Positions 32,322 through 42,670 of a stretch of DNA of 64,000 bases are shown piece after piece (the first letter of the stretch is position 1; every line of letters begins with the position of its first letter). The stretch is from Caulochytrium protostelioides (taxonomy: Eukaryota; Chytridiomycota; Caulochytriomycetes; Caulochytriales; Caulochytriaceae): assembly GCA_003615045.1 (NCBI GenBank), contig ML014139.1:1-64000 (forward strand). The letters are read 5' to 3'. The notes under the pieces were generated by a model that was not told the origin of the DNA, ran no database searches, and worked only from the letters and a program-made list of their open reading frames with translations. Made by a program: the position numbers and the translations under genes.

Positions 32322-34205
32322 AGCCGGACAGGATCGCCGTGGGGTTGCTCTTACGAGGGATGGATCCGGCCGTAATCAGCGGTGCGAGGCAAAGTGGCGC
32401 ATATAAATACACACGCGCGCATACACGGGCTTAAAAAGATAGTCCGAAGGGCATCGCCGCCCCCCCGTCTCGCTGATCGTCGGCCAAGGGCTCGGTGCGG
32501 AAATCAACGGACTAAATTGTGCACTACAGAATGCAGAACGGCCGCAGAGATGCCGAATCAGCGTCACCGCAGCATGTGCGAAACACGATCGCTGGTCAAG
32601 TAGCAGGGGAAGCGGCAACAGTATCAACCACGGCGGTTTGATGACCCGTGGTGGTGGAAGGTGCAATGAACAATGACGGCGGCGTACTGCGTCCGAGTGT
32701 TGTTAAGCAGGAACCGCCACGCGTGACGGATTCGACTAGTGTGTACGCCCACGTCACCTATTGCATGTCGCACAAGGACGGCCCGTGCCTGAATCGCGTG
32801 GGACGACGCCACCGGGGGATCCCGCCGTCAAGGCGCGGATGCGCTGCCGGTGCGACCGACACGAGATGAGCCTTTCGAGAAAGATGCGGAAGGGCGTCGC
32901 GAGATGGGCGATTTGCAGAGGAGGAGGGCGAGACAACGAGAAGGGGGGCTTAAGCGCTGTGTCTTGGCGAGGGTGGCGGTGGCGATCGCTGCAAATCTGG
33001 GCCGGGCCCGAAAGGGCGGAGGAAGCCTGCCGCGACAAAGGGTGCTGCTGGTGTAAAGTGGGCAGAAGTGGACCCTGACGGAGCTGGCGAGACTATCCAA
33101 AGACCAGATGGCATCAGCACTGATCAGAATGTAAACAAGAGATGAGAATGCGCTCTTGGTCATTGTAGCAGGCGAAAATCTCATGGATGGTCGGCCAATC
33201 GGTTTGCCAAGGAGTGGATGGGACGCAATCATCTCATCACGGCATGCAAATGATGACCCCTTCATCATATTTTTTTTTGGACAATAATCATTTCTCGCAG
33301 CCAAACCCTGCATCGCCGCGGTGTCGAATGCACGCTAAGTGACGCGACGCGGTCTTCGATAACGGTCTCTTTTTTTCTTGAGTTGGCAGAATGCGTCGGT
33401 GCACGAGATACCATGTGTTTTTCCACGATTCCAGACCGCCGGAGCATGTTAGCCTTTGGCTGGGTTCGTCTTGAGTCGAGCATCGTGGCAGCGTGGTTGG
33501 TCCTGGTCCAGAGCAGCCGCCGCGTGACGCCACAAGACGGGACGAGCGAGCGGCCTTCTTGTCAGGGATCAGCGGTCGTTCTGGACGATGTGGCGCGCGA
33601 ACCGCTGAACCGTTTTTCTTTTTTTTTCGCCTTTTCATTGGCAGCGGCGAGGCCCGGCGGCAGCGCGGTCTCGGCGGCGGCTCCGGTAGTGGACGCAAGT
33701 AAGCCGGCCGCGCGCAACGGCGGCGCGGCAAGACAAGCGAGGATAGGGGGTACCCACCCCGACCTGACTCGCGGCGCTTTTTCCAAGAAGCAAGCAACGT
33801 TGTTGTCGTCAACCGGTGACGCCAGCACGTCATGCGAGACAGCGCACACCGAACAAGAAGTGGTCCGGTGGTTCGACGCGGATGCTTGAATTCTGCAAGG
33901 CTTGACACGCTCGACCGCCAGGGCCTGACCTCCCTCTGCCTCTGTGCCGCTGGCCACACCAGCCTCCGCATCCGCATCCGCCTTAGCTGTGAGGCAGCCG
34001 CTGCCTTTCCCACCGTGGCCAGAACGACCGCATCAGCGTGTCCCATTTTCGCTTCCATACCGGCAGCCCCATCGAAGGACGCTTCGCGTGATTGAACCCG
34101 GCGTCTCTCGTTGACGAGAGCTCCGCTCCGCTCCGCTTGCCGTAGCATCCCCACGTATTTCTTCCTCGCCTGTCCGGCAGCTGCTGGGTGAACGGCACGG
34201 TCACG
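32322..34205. other. Intergenic region between PIG-O and uS3m
   Basis: About 1.9 kb holding two divergent promoters. A TATA-like element for PIG-O lies at 32401-32408. Short poly-T runs lie at 33270-33278, 33368-33374 and 33607-33628. No domain-bearing frame was found on either strand. Confidence 0.5.
32401..32408 (-). promoter_or_regulatory. TATA-like element upstream of PIG-O
   Basis: ATATAAAT on the plus strand (ATTTATAT on the PIG-O sense strand), about 80 bp before the ATG. It stands in GC-rich flanks. Confidence 0.3.
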
Positions 34206-34760
34206 ATGTCCGGCCAGGCCAACTTCTTGAAGCTGACGCGGGAGTTCGCCCGCATGAGCGTGCGCGCTCCGCAGGGCAAGTACCCCGTCGGGTACAATAC
34301 GCATCTGCTGCGCGCCCACCCGTTTGACGCCACAGCGGTGCCGGCCTCCTCGGTGCTCAAGGCCGACCCGTCCGCGTTCCAGAAGCATGCGGTCGTCGCG
34401 CAGCAGTCGCGCAAGTTCGATCGCTTGAACCGCGCCCCGCGCCGCAACCCGGACATCCTGCCGGCGGACTGGACGCCGGCGGCTGAGGAGGTGTCGGACC
34501 TGCCGCTGCCGCTGGCGATCCGCCGCCAGGTGATCGCGCCGTCGCCAAGCTTGGCCACGCCGCACTACCGCGGCAAGATCACGGGTATCCGCTTGGAAGT
34601 CAACGGCAAGCGCGGCACCCGTGCGTCCAAGCAGATCTTCCACGTCGGTGCGCTTAACATCAACGACCGCATGAACTCCGCTGTCGAGTTTGCGAAGGAC
34701 ACGTTCATTCTCCGCGCGGGTATTTCGGGTGTCCGCATCTGGCTCGGCTACGCCAAGTAA
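34206..34760 (+). CDS. Mitochondrial small-subunit ribosomal protein uS3-like
   Basis: A basic 184-residue protein from ATG 34206. The last ~60 residues match the C-terminal domain of ribosomal protein uS3: KITGIRLEVNGKRGTRASKQ corresponds to the bacterial GIRIEVSGRLGG segment, and SAVEFAKDTFILRAGISGVR plus IWLGY to the [20 protein letters not shown] segment. The N-terminal KH-containing part of bacterial uS3 is not recognisable. The basic N-terminus (MSGQANFLKLTREFARMSVR) could serve for mitochondrial import. In most fungi uS3m (Rps3/Var1) is encoded by mitochondrial DNA, so a nuclear copy would be a transferred gene. The gene has the high third-position GC of its neighbours, so it is adapted to the nucleus. 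Convergent with DMC1. Confidence 0.65.
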   Translation: MSGQANFLKLTREFARMSVRAPQGKYPVGYNTHLLRAHPFDATAVPASSVLKADPSAFQKHAVVAQQSRKFDRLNRAPRRNPDILPADWTPAAEEVSDLPLPLAIRRQVIAPSPSLATPHYRGKITGIRLEVNGKRGTRASKQIFHVGALNINDRMNSAVEFAKDTFILRAGISGVRIWLGYAK

Positions 34761-35227
34761 GGCCTGCCTGTCGCCGTAGGTCTCCGTCAGCCGGCCAGCA
34801 GCCGGCCTCGGTCCCCCTGAGACCCCTGGTTTCTCGGGTGTGCGAAGGTGTCGAGCGTTGCTGCGACAACCTTTTCCGCCCGGTCGCCGTCCTCCCTCCC
34901 ATGTGTTCTGATGTCTAGTCTTTCGCTTAATTTTATTGTGTGTTTTTTTTTCTTCTCGGTTGTCGCGACGTGTATACGTCAGTGATGTGGCAGACAGAAT
35001 CGGTGGGACCGGGGAGGGCTGAGGGAACTGAGGAGAAGGGCACGGAAGCAGACCGAAGTAGCCAAGGGGAGGGAGGATGGCAATGGTGAGGAGCATCCAT
35101 GACGATCAGAGAGATGGAAGGCGTAAGCGGAAGGAGGCGAGGCAGACAGGAAGACGTCGAGGTGATGCATGCGGCCTATCAAGCGCAGGGTCACCGATCC
35201 AGAACTCAGCAGTTTAACGGTATGTGA
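34761..35227. other. Convergent region with purine-rich plus strand
   Basis: 467 bp between uS3m and DMC1 stops. From about 34990 to 35165 the plus strand is strongly purine-rich (for example GGGACCGGGGAGGGCTGAGG). A T-rich stretch at 34925-34960, with an eight-T run, probably belongs to the uS3m 3' end. Confidence 0.55.
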
Positions 35228-36529
35228 TTACTCACGCGCATCGACGATGCCACCCTCCGAAATGGAGTACATCGCCTCGGCCTCAGGGACATCGGGCGAG
35301 TCATAGATCTTGCAGATACGCGTTTCGCCGCGGCCTTTCCGCAAAGCGAGGCGCGTTGTGCTCGCGTGAGCTAGGACGTGGCCGCCAATCGGCTTCTTCG
35401 GATCTGCCACGAACGTCATACCGGCACCGGGATCGGCCGTCATTTGGTTGGTGATCCAGACGGCCACATTGAAGATCTCGGCAATGCGCATCAGCTTAGC
35501 GAGCATCTGACCCAGACGCTGCTGCCGTTCGGCCAGTTCGCCGCGGCCCGAGTAATCTGTACGGAACAAGGCAATAATGGAGTCGATTACGAGCAGTCGG
35601 TAGCTCTTGTCTTCCGTAAAGTAGACAGCTACTTGATCGAGCAGCATCATTTGGTGCTCTGAGTTGTCCGCACGTGCATACTGCGTTAGCGGCATTCACG
35701 TAACCGGGTAGAACCATGTTGCAGCCGGGATGGATGGTGAGCAAGACGGATATTTGCAGTTCAGACAGGCTTATGATGCCATGATCAGGGCCACGATAGA
35801 GGTCACTTACTAGAATGTTCTCGAGCGCTGCGTCACCGTCGACGCCAAAGCGGCCCGCGATAGACTGGATACGCTCCGGACGGAACGTGCCTTCCGTGTC
35901 GATGAAGCAGGCCTTTCCATTAGCACCCCCCATGCTCGTAGGCAGCTGTGCCGTCACACACAGCGTGTGCGACAACTGCGTTTTACCGGTACGGAACTCG
36001 CCAAAGGCCTCAGTGATGGACATGCTCTGCACGCCACCCCCGAGCAACCGATCGAGTTCGGCCGAGCCAGTCGTGATGCGGAGGACATGCTCACGCCGCT
36101 GGGCGAGCTCAATGCCAGACATGAAGCCATTGGATTCACATTTCGAAGCCGCGTCCTTGATCTTCTCGATCTTGGCCTCCGACATGCCCTTGATGCGAGC
36201 GAGCTGGCGACTCGTTGACATCTGGACGGCTTTGATAGTTGTCAAGCCCTGTGCCTTCATCTTGGAGATATCGCTGGCATTAACGCCTTGTTCTTGGAGG
36301 CGGTCGATCTCCATCGGGATTAGAATGGCCTCCTACATGATCACGCAGATCGTTGGAACCGCGCGGGTGACAAAGACAAATGGTCATCTTGTGAGCATAA
36401 ATGTCTTGTTAACTGCAACACGATGGAAACGAAAGACATGATTGTATGTCGTATGATACATACCACTTCCTCTTGTTCGAGGGGGGCATCTTGCTGGATT
36501 TGATCGGGCTGTATTTGAACCTCAGCCAT
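35228..36529 (-). CDS. DMC1: DMC1 meiotic recombinase (three exons)
   Basis: The RecA/RAD51-family recombinase for meiotic strand exchange. Exons on the minus strand: 36529-36464, 36332-35811 and 35680-35228, joined in phase 0; total 346 residues, close to human DMC1 (340). Intron 1 (36463-36333, 131 nt) begins GTATGT and intron 2 (35810-35681, 130 nt) begins GTAAGT; both end in AG. The N-terminal helix-hairpin-helix region (~30-85) is followed by Walker A GEFRTGKT (133-140), Walker B LLVIDS (~225) and [13 protein letters not shown]. The last, together with [13 protein letters not shown], marks DMC1; RAD51 would have NQVVAQVDG. It is the only gene here where introns are evident, and its codon use is clearly less GC-biased. 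The [11 protein letters not shown] ending matches the family. Confidence 0.92.
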
Positions 36530-37498
36530 CGTGAATGGTGAATCTGGGAGATTAAAGGTGGCAAACGAAGAGGAAGGCAAAGCAGCTTTGGTAGGTTCGA
36601 CAGAGTGTGCAGCACGGATTAGAAGCTAGCCGTCGAGGGTTTGATATATCAGTGTTAGTGATTGTTTACTGGTATTGATAAGCTGGAATATTGTCGAAGC
36701 AATGCTAATGTCAAAGTAATGTCAAACTGAATGACAAATGCGATGCAGATGATACCGCAGTAACAGGTCAGGGACCCGACGAGTAACATGGTAAAACCAA
36801 CGTCGATGAATCGCCGTATGGCCGATACAACAAGAAAACTATGCTGCTGTATGACTACCGGTCACATATATTCGCGCTCTTGTATACTCTTATATACTCG
36901 TTCATCTCAATGATCGACGTTGGCCGAGGAATAAGCTTTTTTTTTTCAAACCACGCCCGTGGTAAGCTGAGCCACATGGAGCTCCTGTGCTATATTTTAT
37001 TCGATCATCGCAAAATGAGAAGCCCCCGCCCTCGAGAAACAAAATTGTCGGAAAAGATGGAAAAGCGGGTTGGCGGAGATTTCGAAGAAACTGCGGCGGA
37101 CCCGAGCGGGACAAGCAGCCCGCCATGCGGACGGGAAGGACTTCAATAAGCGGGGTCTCTGTTGGGCTGAACACCACCAAGGTCACGGATGCGGCCCAGA
37201 ACGGCTCGACCGGGGTCAACGACCACGCTGTGTGTCGGCTTTATCGATTCAAATGATGTGATTGGTCGTCTTCAGCTGTTGTCCAATCAGGATCCACCGA
37301 GACGGTGACTAGCAGACCCGTTGCCCCTGTAGGCCCCCCGAACCCCGACTCCGTCGCCGTCAACGCCGCCACCGTTGTTGTTGCGTTCGTCTACCCCGTG
37401 CGCGGTGATACCAGGACAGCTCGCCGCTGTACCCCCTCCATTTCTGAAGCGCCGTCTCCCTGTTGTCCCCCTCACTCCTCCCGTTCCCGCACGCCGCC
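36530..37498. other. AT-rich divergent promoter region of DMC1 and the NOL11-like gene
   Basis: 969 bp. The left part (36600-37000) is the most AT-rich stretch of the window, with TATATA-type sequences at 36640-36650, 36864-36870 and 36883-36898 and a T9 run at 36938. The right part returns to high GC. Two CCAAT boxes lie at 37261-37287. No ORF of interest. Confidence 0.55.
37261..37287 (+). promoter_or_regulatory. Pair of opposed CCAAT boxes
   Basis: GATTGG (37261) and CCAATCA (37283) lie 22 bp apart in opposite orientation, 210-240 bp upstream of the NOL11-like ATG. CCAAT boxes are bound by the HAP/NF-Y complex; their function here is inferred from position only. Confidence 0.45.
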
Positions 37499-40400
37499 AT
37501 GGGTCTTGCCGTCCAGGACCCCTTTGTGCTGGTCCAAAAGACATGGACGGCCGCATCTGCATCGAAGGCCTCATCGGCCACGTCACAGCTGGAGGACGGA
37601 GGGCTTGTGACGATTCCAGCCTATCCCCGGGAGGCCAACACGACCGCCCCGCGCTTGCTCCGTGAGCATCTCCAGGCAGTGCCCGTCGCCACGGCCGTCA
37701 CTGTCTCGACATCGTCGTCGTCGGCCGCTGACGAGGCCGTGACCGTAATTGAGCTCCACGATGTCGCCAAGCAACATACGATGGCCTGCCTGACGCTCCC
37801 CAAGGGCGTGACCGTCCAGGACCACCCTGTGTGGGACGCCGTCACCGAGCGGTTGTATGCTTTGCTGCGCCATGTGCCGGCGTCGGGCGCCGCGGGTGGC
37901 GCCGCAGGTAGTGCCGTGCCGTCGACCCAACTCTGGGCGTGGCACACTGGCTCGGTGGCGTTGCTCACGGGCGAGCCCGATCTCGTGCATACCTTCGACC
38001 AGTCGGTCCACGCCATCTATCCCGTGGTCCGCGAGACCGACCGTCTCCTCGTCGCGTATGCATCGGGCTTGGTCGCGCTTGTGACCTTTACGCCGATTGC
38101 CGAGGCCGTCCGCACGGCCGCCCAGACCGAGAAGCGTCCGGCGCCGCTAGCACTGACGGTTGTTCGCCAGCACACGCTGGTGGCGGCGCCGACCACGGAT
38201 GCCGCGACCCGCCTGGTGCAGACCATGCCGAGCGCCGACGGCACCCAGCTCGCGCTGGTGGCCACCACGCAGTCGGAGCGCGATGCTAGCGAGCCCGGGA
38301 CGGTCGACCAGCTGCGCTTGGCGGTGCTCAACGTGGCCGCCAAGAAGGCCGCGGCGTACGTGGCAATCGGCTCCGGCCACGCCACGAGCGCGGCCGCGCC
38401 GGCTCGCCAGCGCCGCGCCGTGGCTCAGCTCGCGAGCCAGCGCCCTCTGGCCTTCACGGCCGACTTCGCGGCGCGCCGCATCATGATTCTGGCCACCGAC
38501 CAGACGCCCGACGCCGCGTCCCCCGTGATGCTGACCGTGGCGCTGCCCAGCGACCCGCTGAGCGCCACGACGGCCTCGCTGCTCCCCTCACACCCGTTCC
38601 CGTCGTCACTCCTCGAGGCGTTCAAGTCCGTTGACGAGGCCGTGATCGCGGCGTTGGGTCACCACCAGGTCGCTTTGGTCGGGACCGCTTCGGCCAGCCT
38701 GCTGGCCGCACAGGGCGCCGCCGCCGTCGCCGAGGACAATGACGCCGATGATGCGGCCGAGGCGGCCGCCTGGCTACCGTCCTCGACCGTCCTCGCCGTC
38801 TGGGATGTCCAGTACGGCAGTGTTCAGCGCCGCCAGCTGCTGCTGCGCCAAGCGGCTCCATCCGAGGCGACGGACGTGCTGCCGGCTACCAGCTCTACCG
38901 CCGCCGCTGAGACTGCGCCCCGCCGCTACGCCGTGACCGTGGGCAACACGGCCGAGCTCGGCCGCGTGCTGTACGTGGCCTGCCGCGAAGCCGCGCTGGC
39001 GTGCACGCTGGTCCTGCCATTCCACGCGACGCCCGTCTCGCTCGCGGATGTGCTGGCCACGGCGGCCCCGACGGCGCCGCCTGCGCCGCCCGTGGCCGAG
39101 CCGACGGCCTCGGGCGCTTCGCTGGAGCGCTTGTTCCTGATCGCGCAGAGCGGTGTCGCGTCCCAGGCGACGACCGCCGAGACGTATGCGTCGTGGGGTC
39201 TCGACGGCGTCGCGGCGTCGCGCCAGGGCGCGATCGCGCACCTCCGCCCGCATGCGGCGCCGTTCGCCGCGTGCTTGGCCGCGCGGACCAACCCGAGTTT
39301 CGAGGGCGCGTATGCTCAGCTGCTGGATGCCTTGCTGCCGAAGACGCGGCTGCGTGGCGAAGCGCGCGCGGTCGCGGCCCTGCGCATGCTGCCGGTGCGC
39401 GACGTACATACGCTCGCTGTGCACTGCCTGCGCTCACCGGCGACGTTCTGGCCGCGCGCCGCCATTGTGGCGCTCATCAAGACCGGCCGCGTGGCCGCGT
39501 ACATGATGGCGACGAGCGCGACGGCCGCCAACGCCCACGGCAGCCTCATCGCCCAGGCGCTGCGCCGCAACGACCCGCAGCTCGTGCGTGCCGCGCTCGA
39601 CCACATGCCCGACTGCACTGAGCTCGAGCTCGTGGGTATCATGCGCTGGGCGTGCTACCAAGTCGCCGCGGCGCACGCTGCCAAGGAAGCCGACGCAGAG
39701 GCCGATGCGCAGGCCGCCGCAGCCGCCACCGCCGCGGCGGCGGCGAAGGCCACGACACCCGCGTCGTCGTCGTCTCAGAAGGCCGACTGGCTGTCGGCAC
39801 CGGTGGATGAGGAGCCCGCGGGCCCAACGGATGAGGCGACACGGATCACGGCGGAAGACCGGGCGCAGTGGCTCGCGTGGCAGGCCTCCCCGCATACCCA
39901 CCTTGTGGAGCGCTGCCTCACGTACCCATGCGATGACGCGCGGCTCGTGTCGGCCCTCCGGACGCTGCTGACGCCGGACGATGTGGCGCAGCTGCTGAAC
40001 TGGATCCTGTCGATCTTCCACGACGCGGGCCTCGGCCGCTCGTTCAAGGCAGGCATGTCGATCGCGTCCTACGATGCGTCGTCGGCGCTGCTCGCCGGAC
40101 TCGAGGAACAGACGCGCACGCAGCGCTTCGACCTGGCGACGCGCACGCTGTCGCTGGTGCTCGACGCGCATGTGGCGTCCCTGACGCAGCACGTGCCGAG
40201 CCTGCGTGTGCTCACGAACCTGCAGGCGCGACTCCGCTTCGAGAAGCGTACCTACGCCACGCTCAGCCAGCGTCTGCTCGGCCACGCCGCGCCGTTCGGC
40301 GCCAAGTATGCCGAGCAGCAGGCGCACGCCGAGATGGCGCAGCAGCAGCGCGACGCGGGCGACCACGAGCTGGACGCCGCCGAGCTCCGTGAACTTGAGT

Positions 40401-40588
40401 CGCTGGTGGTGCAGTCCGAGACGGGTCTCGACGCGGCCGCGGCTGGCAGCCAGGACAAGGCCGCGATCATGACGAAGGCGCGTGCCGGCGTCTTTGACAA
40501 GGGCAACAAAGATCATGCGCGCTGGCACCACATGGTGGAGACACTGCAGCAAGGTCTGCATTACCAGGTGGAAGTGCTTCGCATCTGA
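37499..40588 (+). CDS. NOL11/UTP8-like SSU processome (t-UTP) protein
   Basis: A 1029-residue protein from ATG 37499 (MGLAVQDPFVLVQKTW). The first ~560 residues show beta-propeller-like strands (TQLWAWHTGSVALLTGEPDL, AIYPVVRETDRLLVAYASGL), followed by an alpha-helical half. The C-terminus has LATRTLSLVLDAHVASLTQH followed by a helix with LRVLTNLQARLRFEKRTYAT, and ends GLHYQVEVLRI. This matches the NOL11 end, which has LLDAHF-type and GLYSIEVL-type segments. NOL11 and its yeast counterpart Utp8 belong to the t-UTP subcomplex, which couples rDNA transcription to pre-18S processing in the nucleolus. An Ala/Glu-rich low-complexity linker lies at ~735-790. The match is recognised mainly from the C-terminal block; the propeller half is diverged, so function is probable rather than certain. 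Confidence 0.6.
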   Translation: MGLAVQDPFVLVQKTWTAASASKASSATSQLEDGGLVTIPAYPREANTTAPRLLREHLQAVPVATAVTVSTSSSSAADEAVTVIELHDVAKQHTMACLTLPKGVTVQDHPVWDAVTERLYALLRHVPASGAAGGAAGSAVPSTQLWAWHTGSVALLTGEPDLVHTFDQSVHAIYPVVRETDRLLVAYASGLVALVTFTPIAEAVRTAAQTEKRPAPLALTVVRQHTLVAAPTTDAATRLVQTMPSADGTQLALVATTQSERDASEPGTVDQLRLAVLNVAAKKAAAYVAIGSGHATSAAAPARQRRAVAQLASQRPLAFTADFAARRIMILATDQTPDAASPVMLTVALPSDPLSATTASLLPSHPFPSSLLEAFKSVDEAVIAALGHHQVALVGTASASLLAAQGAAAVAEDNDADDAAEAAAWLPSSTVLAVWDVQYGSVQRRQLLLRQAAPSEATDVLPATSSTAAAETAPRRYAVTVGNTAELGRVLYVACREAALACTLVLPFHATPVSLADVLATAAPTAPPAPPVAEPTASGASLERLFLIAQSGVASQATTAETYASWGLDGVAASRQGAIAHLRPHAAPFAACLAARTNPSFEGAYAQLLDALLPKTRLRGEARAVAALRMLPVRDVHTLAVHCLRSPATFWPRAAIVALIKTGRVAAYMMATSATAANAHGSLIAQALRRNDPQLVRAALDHMPDCTELELVGIMRWACYQVAAAHAAKEADAEADAQAAAAATAAAAAKATTPASSSSQKADWLSAPVDEEPAGPTDEATRITAEDRAQWLAWQASPHTHLVERCLTYPCDDARLVSALRTLLTPDDVAQLLNWILSIFHDAGLGRSFKAGMSIASYDASSALLAGLEEQTRTQRFDLATRTLSLVLDAHVASLTQHVPSLRVLTNLQARLRFEKRTYATLSQRLLGHAAPFGAKYAEQQAHAEMAQQQRDAGDHELDAAELRELESLVVQSETGLDAAAAGSQDKAAIMTKARAGVFDKGNKDHARWHHMVETLQQGLHYQVEVLRI

Positions 40589-41501
40589 GTCTAATTTAAT
40601 TCTCCATACCATCGACGTTTCAAAGTATTCTCGAGTTCATGATCCGAAACAGTTCCAGTAGCCGCGGTCGTCCTGATGCGGTGAGCCCATGGTCACGGCC
40701 ATAGGCCGTTTGGTGATGTCCTCGCCATGCCCGATCGACCCATCGTGGCCTCTGATCCTTGTCACGCCCAGGCACGAAGGAATTAAGACGGCGGAGGCAA
40801 CTACGTGGGCGCTCGTGCAGGTGAATGGGCACTCATGCCCCATGCGTGCTGCAAATCTGCCAGCTGCGGCATGGCCTGGGTCCTGCGACCCCTTGGCGTG
40901 CGGGAGGCACCATCCTGCGGGGGCGGTGTGTCCATGCGTCGCTGCAACACTTCTCGCGCGCACGCCGCGCGCCACCTCGGGTCTGGCGCTCCCCTCCCGT
41001 CGGCCGTGCAGGCGCACGCCCCCACGCCTGAGTCATGCGCGTTATGGCGCGCGGTGGCACGGAAGGCGTCGGGGCCTCGGCCGGGCCTCGCCGCGCTCTC
41101 GCAGGTGGTGCGCTATCCACGCCATCGGTCGCGGTCCAGCGACGGAGGCAGACAACCGCCGTCGTGCCCGACCATGGACCGTGGACCGTGCCGCCGCGGC
41201 CTGTCTCCCCGCGTCGACGCCATGGGCATCCTTCTTCTGCTGGCCCCCGGAGGCGACCGCTTCCTCCGCGTCGACCGGCGCTGGCTTCGAAAAGGCGTTA
41301 TCGCGGCGAGCGTCAGAGGCTTCGACGCGGCTAAATGGCGAGCCCACGCAACGGGACGCGAAGGCCGCCGCGTGTGCCCGAGCGTGCTTGGCCGCTCGCG
41401 GCGCGTTCGGACGGCGATCGCCACCAGCGCCACGGACCGGCTCGTCGCCAAAGCCGACGCCGCCAAAGCCGCGTCGTGCTCGCCTCGCCGGGCGCATGGG
41501 C

Positions 41502-41526
41502 CATGGACCATAACCCCCGGTCCATG
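41502..41526. repeat. Inverted repeat CATGGACC / GGTCCATG, 9-nt loop
   Basis: Perfect 8-bp arms around ATAACCCCC. The same 8-mer CATGGACC also occurs at 41173-41180. It could be a weak hairpin or a paired binding site; no function is known. Confidence 0.5.
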
Positions 41527-41806
41527 CTTGTCTCTCATCGTCCACCGAGTCTCAGACGCCGCACCAAAGCCTCAACCCCCCCGTATCCGGCCGCTTTTGG
41601 CGGGATGGCTAACACAACGGCGTGGCGGAGCGACCGCCCAGGCAGGACCCGCCCGTTCCCCCTAATCAGGGGTGCAGACCTGTTGTTGTCCGGACGTTTT
41701 TCCTAGCAGGTTGTTATTGATGTTCTCGTTGCCGTCGCATGGCGCGGGTGACGACCCGGCGACGCATGCTGAGGCATAGATGGCCGAGCCGTCCGCGGCT
41801 GCAAGC

Positions 41807-41814
41807 TATAAATA
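41807..41814 (+). promoter_or_regulatory. TATAAATA element
   Basis: A TATA-box-like sequence in GC-rich DNA, 860 bp upstream of the reductase ATG. It would imply a long 5' UTR or a 5' UTR intron if used for that gene. Confidence 0.25.
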
Positions 41815-42578
41815 ACCGTCGCGTCACCCCGCGCGGCGGGAGGCCCTCCGGCTCTCGGGCGTCTCGCTCCGATGCGTAATTTTCCCGCTCGCGAGGAAGT
41901 TCTGGTGGGATCGGTGAAGTGGCGACTTGAGAAAAGCTGGCGGAAAAAAGAATGTTTCGATTTCCTTGGGAGGCGCGCAACACGGCACGGAGCAAACCCT
42001 CACCCCCTCCCCGTCCTCAGGCATCAATCCATTGATCGCGGTGGGACTGCACGCTCTGACTGCGCTTTAAAGGGCATCTGTGGCTTTCTCCTCCTCTGGT
42101 CCTGCAGCCCATCTGTCTTCCGCTGTTCCGTCTCGCCTGGGTACAGACGTGCTTAGTCCTATATTAGCCGCCAGTCGGATGAGGTCGCTCTCGCGTGGGA
42201 CTATATATCACTGATTTGTTGGGTGGCGATTCACGCTCATTAGACGGCTCCTTATCACATGGCTGCGTCTTGGTAACTTGGACATCGATCACCGTGCTTG
42301 ACATCGCTGATTACCGTCTCCACCACTACCGCGCTGCTCCTGTCTCGTCGAGCCAGCGCAGCTAGGCTGTACAAAGTCGGCTGTATCCCTTTCGTTTGGA
42401 TCCCGTAGTCTTTTCCGTGATAGCGCCTTCTGTTTCTCTTCCTTCTGTCTCTCCCCCTTTCTCTTCGCCTTCCTGCTACCTGCCCTTACTCCTTTTCCAT
42501 CCCCGTCGCTGACGCCACCCACGGGCATCGCGCTGCGCCGATCCTTGGCATTGCTCTCGGATACCGATAGACGCTCCC

Positions 42579-42586
42579 TTATATAC
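42579..42586 (+). promoter_or_regulatory. TATA-like element upstream of the reductase
   Basis: TTATATAC about 85-90 bp upstream of the ATG, just downstream of a CT-rich tract. A plausible core promoter element. Confidence 0.3.
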
Positions 42587-42670
42587 ACAGATACGCGTGG
42601 CGTGCCACCGACTAAATCGTCTCGTCGTCTTCAGGACGTGTATGCACGTGGTTGATCCATCGTCGGCACG

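Larger units (their letters stand above)
40589..42670. other. Intergenic region before the A-T-R reductase
   Basis: About 2.1 kb. The left two thirds are GC-rich with Arg/Ala-rich frames on both strands and no domain. A hairpin with an 8-bp stem lies at 41502-41526. A TATAAATA element lies at 41807 and CT-rich DNA at 42415-42480, typical of a fungal promoter; a second TATA-like sequence is close to the ATG. Confidence 0.5.

Noticed and set aside
33288-35096. 602-codon minus-strand frame covering the uS3m gene
   Set aside because: Compositionally mixed, starts in non-coding DNA and has no domain; the plus strand encodes a uS3 C-terminal domain.
35228-36529. RAD51 instead of DMC1
   Set aside because: [13 protein letters not shown] and [13 protein letters not shown] match DMC1; RAD51 has a different segment at that place.
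40805-41665. 286-codon plus-strand frame before the reductase
   Set aside because: Arg/Ala/Pro-rich without a domain; overlapping frames on both strands.
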